Shown here piece after piece: positions 56,352 to 64,000 of a stretch of DNA of 64,000 nucleotides (within the stretch, counting starts at the first letter, position 1; each line of letters begins with the position of its first letter). The notes under the pieces were generated by a model. The model had not been told where the DNA came from and made no database searches. It saw only the letters and a list, made by a program, of their open reading frames with translations. Source of the DNA: Apophysomyces variabilis (lineage: Eukaryota > Mucoromycota > Mucoromycetes > Mucorales > Mucoraceae). The position numbers and the translations under genes were made by a program. Where the stretch lies: NCBI GenBank assembly GCA_002749535.1, contig MZZL01000110.1, forward strand, positions 1-64,000. The letters are read 5' to 3'.

Positions 56352-59300
56352 ATGTCAATGATTGGATCGCCCATCTATACTGTTTTCAATAGTCTGAATA
56401 AAGCTTTTTTTAAAAAGCGTTAGAGCTTCTTTTCGATTACGAATATTCTTCTTTATATTTCCTGTTAAAAAAAACTTCAAAATGTCAATGAATAGAAATA
56501 TAGAGTTATGACAAACGATCATCAATCAAAGGATAGTGACACTCAAATACAAAAGAGTAATGTACATAAGCAGATTGCCTTTTAGAGCCATATCAGATGC
56601 TTCTCATATGCACTGTACAAGGGAGTCGATCACTTCCCGTGAAACTGCTATAATATAGTTAAGGTCTTCCCTGACGTGTCGCCTATTCAATTGATCCTTA
56701 ATGAAAGCAAAGGCAGTGTAACTAGCCAGCCGACGGTGAACTTTTTGCGGTCTTTACGTAGTTCCATGTATTACATTGAACAAGGAAGAAGCGGTTTAAC
56801 GAGACAATGAATATTCTACATGACGTATGGGTCAGAATTTTTTGAAGCAGCCGCCTATGGTACTGATTAAATTATGCAATATAGAACTACATTGTAGCAC
56901 CTTCCTGTTGCTCGTTCGACATTTTGCGTCTTATCTAGAAGTATGGTAGTTTTGGACAATTGCGATCGAGAGGCACAATATCTAAAAAAGTTTAATGGTG
57001 ATATTTCTATTGATGACCGCCAAAGGGTTTCCTGTGCTAAAGTTGGAATGTCATCAACAATCTATGGCCGGAGTATCCTACATTCTGTACGTTTTTCTTT
57101 TTTACGGGTGCAATGAGTCGATATGCACAAATTATATTGCAGCCATAGAAAGTGAACGAATGACATGACGTTTGATGCGCACGTTCTAGGTTCCACTTTC
57201 TGAACTGTGACAAGATCTACAGTGTTTCTTTTTCGACACCGACATTAAGTAGTAGGATGCATGAAGCCTGCAGACGCTACTCAACAACTTTTCTTTTGTT
57301 GTTAAGCTATCGCGCATTTACAGTAATACAAAACTTTGCGCTTTTCCAGGAGTACAGAGGTTGTATGCGGTCAAACATGGAATGGACATGCAGGCGTATT
57401 CCGTTCACCATTCCTTTTATGGTCAAAAAAACTTAATGAAACTGGACGGAGTTTAACTATATCTGAGGGCCTGGCGATCGACCTTATCATTTCACGTGTG
57501 ACAGCGACCAGGCCTTATCTCAGCTGCCTGTCGGTGTTCGCATCTTGCTTTACCTGGTTAGGCAAACTCGCTTACTTTTTAACCTCATACAACTTGCATT
57601 CTTCCCTTTCATATTCTCCGTCGCAAGCCCGACAATGCTTTATTTTATCGAAAGTTGCTATCAATAACCGAATTAGTGAAACTATCGATTAGAATTCCAG
57701 AAGAAAAACGATCGATATGTCGTCACAGGATGCTGAAGCCGTTGTACAACGGAGACAAAGTTCTCAAATGGTCAGTTCTTTAAAAAAAGATTTTTATCAG
57801 CACATCGAACCAATACGTCACTTTCAAGCATGCTCTTGCATGGTACCAGTTCCGTTGAGGCTGCTTTGACACAAAGATACAAAGGAGAAGCCAATTTACT
57901 GTCGGTTTGTTTAATTGAAATAGCTCGACCGGTTCAAAACACTTGAAATAAAATCCAAGTGTGCGAGGCAAATGTAAGCCAAAATTCCGGTTTGGTCTAT
58001 GGACGGGATAAGAAGTTTTCCTTTTGGTAGGCTTGAGCTCACCGACCTGAAAGACCCTCACAATCTCAGCACTCTGGTAGCTGATACTAGTAACAGAAAG
58101 GAATTTAGCTTCGGTGTCAGTTAAACAAACATGGTCAAACTAGGAGAGTTTGTCCATGATAAACCATGGGTTGGCGGTGGCATCACTAATAGAATTGATT
58201 GCCAACGTCAATATTTCTGATACCGTCTTAGACACGGACAAAGAGAATGGAATACAAAACAGTGGAATCGACGAGGCACACAAGAAGAGAGCAGCGCCAA
58301 GATATAGATCTTTGCGTATTCTGCTCCATAGGATAGTAGTGGATAACATGCTCCATGGGTTTATAACAGTTGCAATATGCTTATTGGATGGTGTTAAACT
58401 GATCTACAAGTGTCTTTGCCATTTCTACTCCATCCTTTAAAGAATACTAAAGGAAAGACACCGGCCGGCATAGATTTAGGGAATTAAAATGAGCAATCTT
58501 GCATTGTGAGCAATTTTGAACTTCTTCCGGTTCGAACATGCCGAAATAGCATGTTCTCTCTACCTCAATCTGTCTAACAGTAGTTATACTATTTGATATC
58601 TTTCATTATAGATAGCTGAATATCCAACTGTATCTTGTTTCTCTTATCCTGAGCGAGTCCAGTGAGACACAGGACAAGACAATACCAAAATCATTGTCAT
58701 AAGACGTATGTATGAAGGAATAACTGTCTTTGCCATAGTTTTGTTTTCTAAATTGGGCAATATCTATCAGACTTCCATGCCGGAGACAGACACCCAGGGT
58801 TTTCTAAATATGATCAGTTGCTGACATCAAGGTAATCCTTCCTGATCAAACTGTTTCGAATGCTGATATGAAAATCAACGTCGATGCATATGTTTGGCTA
58901 CTGCAAACTTGCTGTTTGCTTCACCCTTATATCACTCTTTCCCGAATATAATGTCACGGCTATCCTAGCCAACACCTATTACTACTGAGATATTGTATTG
59001 AATGTATTAGTGGTCACTATACCAAGAAGAATGATCTACCGCAGCTGTAACTAGTGTTGCTGCGAAGAGCAATGTCAACCAAAGAGATGAGATGCGTAAT
59101 TTTCTAGTACCATGAGCGCTAGTAAATTAACGTAGAATCAGAGTAGAATACAGTTAACGATCCAGAATTAAAACGCCATTGCAATACGGATAAAGGTAGA
59201 AATACAAGTATTCTTTGATCATTTCTTTTCTTGGCAAGCAGCAAACGCATTTTACGTCTTGCGGAAGGCTCTCTTGAATGAGCAGCCTGTTTCTGGAGAT

Positions 59301-60896
59301 AGATATGGAAATCAGATTGATTTTCTTTTTACATAGGATAACATTGATGAGGCAGTCTACAAACAGTACCATCTGTAGTCACCGACGTAACAATGCTAAT
59401 TAGTTTTTAATCCAGTAAATTTGTGAGCATCATCTGTTTATGCTTGTCCTTCATGAATCGCTACCCATATGATCCCCACTGGGGTAGCTCTAATACAGCT
59501 TAATGGACTTTCAAACGTTATCAATCTTTGACAATGAGATTTTACTTACTTTATTTCTTTTTAATATCACATTGCAACGTTTCTGCTTTTACAAAATGTA
59601 GCAGCAACCCTATCGTTACTTAATTCGTGCGAGTTATCCTTCCCTATAATATCTCCAGCTGAAAAAGCGGACAGCTGATGTGCAAAGTAGAAACGCCTAC
59701 CAAATCAAAATAACTCGCTGGTGATCACGCGAATTAAAATAAGTTAGCAAACGGGTGGGTGACGATTGATAATCCAGATAGCCAAACCCAATGCTTGGTT
59801 GGACAGAAATCTATGATAATGGATGCTGATGTACTGCTAAACAATGAACATGGCTACTGCACACGAATTTGGACGCCTCTTAACCATAATCGCCCTTGTT
59901 ATGAAAAGAAAACATTCGCATAATTGAACAATAAGAAGATAACAGTCGAAGCTGTTGCGGTGCCTGAAGCTTTTAAGAAGTTTGTTTTTTTTATTTCCGT
60001 CAGGGAACCGTGTGGTGTCCGAGCCAAAATCGCCGTGAGATCAGCTTATCAAGATAGAGTTTATGATTGGATGCGCAACCGACAGGGGAACGAACGCCAA
60101 TGGCTAATGCTTACAGGATTAACTTGTAGGTATCGATGGATCATACGGGACGTTCCTTCTTCTGCAATAACAGACAAGTACGCAGAGACAGGAAGGATGA
60201 GTACTAAAATAAGGCGCTGGGGGAATGGGTAATGTCACGAGAGAAAGTTGGGGTCATAATGGATGCCCATCGCCGGTCTCCTTCAGTTAATGGAATAGAG
60301 CATATGAAGATGGCGTGAGAAAGGCAAACGTAAAAAGAATACAATTTCGACGACCCTGAAAATTTTTTTACAGTTTTACGCCTGGATAGCAAAGTGTATG
60401 AGTCCACTAACTAAATGAAGATCAAGGCAAGACGAAAGAAACAAGAGGCAAAGTAATGAAGATTCAATTCTCTTTCTTTCATTCAGCCCATGGATGCAGA
60501 AAGGGAAAGGGGCAAACGATGCAACGAAAACGATCCGGTTGGATCCCGCTCTGGGTTTAGTCTGCTGAGTTGTTCCTCGCTGGCCCCCCGATCGCTTCCG
60601 TACGGCATGAGAAAAAGGTTTCTTTCTCTTTTCTGTTGCGTCATGGCACTTGCAGCAAGAATGCAATGATGGTATGGACGATGCCTCAAAAGGGTCAGAA
60701 AGGCAAGTTTGACTGTGGAGCGGGATGCAAAGAGGAGCGATTATTATTTTGGCTGACAGAGATCCGACTGCTCCACCTGTTGGTTTTCACATGTCGCTTG
60801 AACAATTCATCCATAAAATAAGGCCCCGATCTTCGTCCCGATCTCTCTTTTCTCTCTCTCTAATCTTTCTTTTCTGTGGCTCTCCGTTTTATATAG
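56352..60896. other. Long gene-poor region with decayed coding scraps
   Basis: About 4.5 kb without an intact gene that I can support. Protein-like pieces: plus 56942-57098 (DREAQYLKKFNGDISIDD.., ending at a GTACGT donor), plus 57336-57692, and both strands of 57780-58440. A plus frame 59924-60232 and a minus frame 59154-59372 have no supporting features. Most of the rest is AT-rich. Confidence 0.4.
57780..58349 (-). pseudogene. Minus frame of 190 codons interrupted by one TAG
   Basis: The frame from 58349 to 57780 carries one stop (TAG at about 58140). Before it: YLGAALFLCASSIPLFCIPF, a membrane-like segment. After it: IVRVFQVGELKPTKRKTSYP and ELFQLNKPTVNWLLLCIF. The opposite strand also has a 96-codon frame (58150-58440), so the coding strand is uncertain. 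No family recognised. Confidence 0.25.
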
Positions 60897-61409
60897 ATGA
60901 ATACAACATTAGTATCAAAGGGGTTTCCTCGTTCTCAGACAGATACTGTGTTGGATGTGTTACTACCGCGTTACTATGAATACGATCTGAACACATTCCG
61001 AGAATCAACAAGGACAGCAGTAGATGATCCCGAACTATGTATGAACGACGATTATGATGCCATGTATACAGAAGCCCTTCTCCATTCAGAATTCATGCAA
61101 TGGATTGATAGCGATAAATCAGACGTACATACTGGCTTTTCATCCTCATCCTCATCCTCCACATCGACCTCGTCTTTGTCTTCGTCCTCATGTTCTACTA
61201 CTCCTTCCTCAGCCTCTTCTCTTGATCGACTCCGTATGGTGCTTGCTCATTTTAGCCAAACGCTTACTTTACCACCTCCGCCCTCCACTGTTACAACGAC
61301 AACAGCAACCACCTCTTCCTTCCGTTCGCCACCCTCTGCTCATACCACCCCTTCACCGCATATCCATGTCCCCATTTATCGAGACGTCAAGGGAAAGAAA
61401 AAGGCTTGA
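60897..61409 (+). CDS. Ser/Thr/Pro-rich small protein, unknown function
   Basis: 170-codon frame from ATG 60897. The N-terminal about 75 residues are ordered and acidic (SQTDTVLDVLLPRYYEYDL, MNDDYDAMYTEALLHSEFMQ). A Ser-rich run follows (coded by TCC/TCA/TCT repeats), then SLDRLRMVLAHFSQTLTLP, a Thr/Pro-rich tract and a basic end DVKGKKKA. A TATA-like sequence ends only about 3 nt before the ATG (TTATATAG), so that TATAG may be a splice acceptor and an upstream exon may exist. No family recognised. Confidence 0.5.
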   Translation: MNTTLVSKGFPRSQTDTVLDVLLPRYYEYDLNTFRESTRTAVDDPELCMNDDYDAMYTEALLHSEFMQWIDSDKSDVHTGFSSSSSSSTSTSSLSSSSCSTTPSSASSLDRLRMVLAHFSQTLTLPPPPSTVTTTTATTSSFRSPPSAHTTPSPHIHVPIYRDVKGKKKA

Positions 61410-61933
61410 TCTGTTTCGACTCTCTTGTATCTATTTCCCATTATATTTAATTCTTTTGCAGAAAGACAAAAAAAGATAAAAACAATGGTTGATCCATTTG
61501 ATTCCTGTTAATGTTTGTTCTTTTTATTGAAGCGGCAAGGGGTGCGGGTTTGGATCAGGTCAATTCCACTGGCCAACCATTCCAGCCGGCGTTTTGTTGA
61601 TCCGGAAATCTGGGTAAAAATGAAAGCAAAAGCATTTGTCGGTTTTCCCGGACAATTAAAAATAATAAGGAGATAGAACTTTTGTTTATGCTGTGTTTTT
61701 TTTTTTTTACTTGAGAAGGAATAAGTTAAAAAGAGTCAGTTTGCCGAACGTGGACCATGTTTTCGTCAATCCGTTACAAGTAAAAGGCATGCTGTTGTGA
61801 AAATGGTGAAAGCCAGCCAAGGTTGTTGGTAATGAATAGTTGGTGTCCATCGACTGGCTGAGGACATAGGACCATCTTTAGCAGCCAACTGAGCCATTAC
61901 GTCTAACATTTTTTTTTATCAAACAAGAAATGA
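61410..61933. other. Convergent intergenic region
   Basis: Contains T-runs near 61699-61710 and 61910-61918; no gene. Confidence 0.5.
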
Positions 61934-62954
61934 TTAATTCCTTTGTGTAAAGCTCCTTCCTTTTTTTTTGTTGTTACTTTGGATAGAACATGCTTGCTTT
62001 GTCTGTTGGCATCCAGGTAAATGGGATTGACTGGAGTTGAATAAGATGGTAATATTCATGATCTCCAGCTTGGCATCTTCAGTAGGCGGCCCTTGACTAA
62101 AATTGGCATTGCCATCCGTCCAATGATTGATCAAGAACCGTCCGGCTGTGGAAGCAATATTGGTAGTGAGCCGCCTGGCCTCAACACCGTCAATATAAAA
62201 GATGGCTAGATTTGGGAACCAATCGAACCGATACTCATGAAAATCCTATATTCATCCGAAGTGCCTTTTCAATTTTTTGAATGGATTTAATCCTTTTCTT
62301 TCCCTTACCGTGGTGGGATCAAATCCTAGCCAGTGGTTATCATGTGTGAGGGCCGAGGCACGACCGTTTTCAATCAGGCCTGGATGAATAGCGAAATAGG
62401 ATTGAGGAGGATCCACAGCACTTAGGACTTCAATGTCAATTTCACTGTCAGGATTGTACATGTACATGGCCGCTACCGTCCCATGAACAGCAGAGGTCCG
62501 TAGATAACTCCGAAAGGATCCATACAGGAAATCCTGCCTAATAAAACTTTAGCGAATCGAGCCGTTCTTTTTCTTTTTTTTTTTCCTTTTCTACTATTTG
62601 CCTTTTGGTTCCTATGCCACCGCATCGAACATGCTGTGCATCGGGTGCTGTTGTGACGGCAATCTGAAGAGCACCGTTCAAAACGACGTTATCCCGGCTG
62701 AAGACGCGTGAAAGGCTGTTTTCGTATTTAGGTTGTATTTTGTAATTGGCGACAAAGATATCTTCTGTCTTGTATAGTTCGTTTGTGTCTAGACCCTGTC
62801 TGAAATTCATATGCCATAGGTGGGACCAGTAAACTTGGTCCTCGTTGAACCCACAGTCGCAGGATCGGGAGACGCTGGTATCCACTAAGGTCGATTTGGC
62901 GGACACATGTGTGATGTAAATGGCCAACCCAATCAAGCTTGTGGTTGCGTACAT
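61934..62954 (-). CDS. Secreted GH16-family glycoside hydrolase (beta-glucanase-like)
   Basis: Exons 62954-62595, 62533-62309 and 62245-61934 join in frame to 298 residues. The signal peptide is MYATTSLIGLAIYITHVSA. The GH16 jelly-roll landmarks are QVYWSHLWHMNF, a DFLYGSFRSYLRTSAVHG strand, the catalytic region PDSEIDIEVLSAV (ExDxE: nucleophile and acid/base glutamates around the assisting aspartate), DFHEYRFDWFPNLAIFYIDG and FLINHWTDGNANFSQGPP. Fungal GH16 enzymes cut or transfer beta-1,3/1,4-glucans or chitin-glucan cross-links in the wall. The start at 62954 fits the signal peptide; a longer frame to 63095 adds a second hydrophobic stretch and is less likely. The last residues past CQQTKQACS may be altered by an unseen intron. 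Confidence 0.85.
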
Positions 62955-63730
62955 CTTTCCAAAAGCTGCCAAAAAAAGCAAGCAAGGAAAAATGGGTAAA
63001 GCTACACAAAAAGAGAAAAAAAATTTAAGCATACAAATATACAAAAATAACGCACGAACAATGTTGTGAACAAATAAATAACAGGTTTTTCCCATTTCTT
63101 ACTAAAACAAACCGAGGAGAAAGATGGGGGAAAAGAGAAGCAAAGAAGAGACATATAGAACAAGTATGTTCTACTTATTCTAATGCCCTTGACTTTTAAA
63201 GGGACATTTGTGTGCATTGGCGTATAAGAACATGGCCAATGTTAAATCTTTGCTCCATCGTACGCACGGACCAGTCGCACACATAAGGTGTTGGACCCAC
63301 TCTTGCTAGATTAGAAGGAAAAGGTCACTCTTTGTGTGTCGGATGCTTTTTTTTTATGTTTATGCCGTTTCATAGGAATGATTGATCCTGCTTGATGAAG
63401 ATGGACAGAGAGAAGAAAAGAAAAAAAATTTTCTTATTGTACACAAAAGACGGGGTTCGTACGACGGAAGAGTAACGTTGCAAAAACTTTTATACAATTT
63501 ATAGCAATTCGACAAATGGTATGCTACTACGTATCAATTCTTATTGCTCCACATAACATAATCTGATCTCCTACTGAGAAACTTGTATGAAATCATAATG
63601 AAGGAGAGAGCGATAGAGATTAGATAGAGAAAAAGAAAGAGACATGAATATACGAAACTAAAACCAAAGTGAATTGTCTCGCTTCTCTATATATAGGAAA
63701 AAGAAACCTTTGTGTTATTCTGTATACAAG
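62955..63730. other. Divergent promoter region
   Basis: AT-rich with A-runs. A TATA sequence (CTATATATAGG, about 63689-63699) precedes the small ORF at 63731. Confidence 0.4.
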
Positions 63731-63871
63731 ATGAAAGGCTTCCAGACCCTCTCTCAGAGTGGTAAAGGGAGAAAAAAAAAGCAAGCAACAATGACTGTGA
63801 ATCACCCCAATGCGCATGGAAAGCCTAAAAAAAATTTTCGGTACAGGATGGATTCACATGCTAACGATTAA
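63731..63871 (+). CDS. Possible small basic protein or first exon
   Basis: 46-codon ATG frame about 35 nt after a TATA box. The product is rich in Lys and Asn (SGKGRKKKQATMTVNHPN, GKPKKNFRYRMDSHAND). It may be a short gene or the first exon of a gene continuing past the window; the pyrimidine-rich 63900-63960 could be an intron or UTR. Weak evidence. Confidence 0.3.
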   Translation: MKGFQTLSQSGKGRKKKQATMTVNHPNAHGKPKKNFRYRMDSHAND

Positions 63872-63897
63872 AGTAACATGTCAAACCAAATTTCCTT

Positions 63898-63957
63898 TTC
63901 TTTCCACTCTCTTTCTTTCTTTCTTTCACTTTCTCTTTCTCTTTCTCTCTCCTCTTC
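63898..63957. repeat. CT/CTTT-rich simple repeat
   Basis: Runs of CTTT and CTCTTT units near the right edge of the window. Confidence 0.8.
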
Positions 63958-64000
63958 TTCTACTTGCTATATTTTTCTTGTTTTATCATAGTCATGTGTG

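Noticed and set aside
59154..59372. 72-codon minus ORF
   Set aside because: Coding-like in part, but no splice or promoter support and no similarity recognised.

Overview
This window is nuclear DNA of a filamentous fungus, most probably an early-diverging Mucoromycota/Mucorales-type species. The evidence is AT-rich spacers, many short introns (about 50-90 nt, GT..AG), TATA boxes close to start codons, and a gene set of condensin, calcineurin B, an eisosome Pil1-type protein, a PHO80-like cyclin, mitochondrial ATP synthase beta and F-box proteins. The species cannot be named from sequence alone. A run of N at 10651-11159 shows this is a draft assembly. No rRNA, tRNA or CRISPR array was seen.

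Layout. 1-6.1 kb: a cyclase-family gene with a stop codon near its start, a SANT/Myb-type protein, a small acidic protein and calcineurin B. 7.4-15.7 kb: the eisosome protein, the assembly gap, a sigma-like glutathione S-transferase and an eight-exon SAM methyltransferase. 17.7-21.5 kb: condensin subunit 3. 22.9-31 kb: three tandem intronless TetX-like FAD monooxygenases, with an intronless membrane-protein gene between copies 1 and 2 and a broken short gene beside them. 31.8-44.7 kb: dense housekeeping region with a short hypothetical gene, ATP2, a low-complexity membrane-anchored protein, a PHO80-like cyclin, the ribosome-quality-control hydrolase Vms1/ANKZF1 and a large membrane-anchored amidohydrolase.

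44.9-53.8 kb is a repeat graveyard. It holds a decayed Crypton-like tyrosine-recombinase gene, two further copies of that element's 5' end (one at 46.0-46.3 kb, one at the left edge of the window), an F-box gene, a truncated pseudogene copy of it, and several protein-like fragments without intact frames. At 54.0-55.1 kb lies a six-exon gene that six-frame ORFs do not reveal, a BABAM1/MERIT40 homologue. The right end holds a small secreted protein, a long gene-poor stretch, a serine/threonine-rich protein, and a secreted GH16 glycoside hydrolase.

The genes are mostly independent eukaryotic units, not operons. The one obvious cluster is the FAD-monooxygenase triplet, probably a locally amplified detoxification or secondary-metabolism function. 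Exon boundaries were inferred by eye from splice consensus plus reading-frame continuity.
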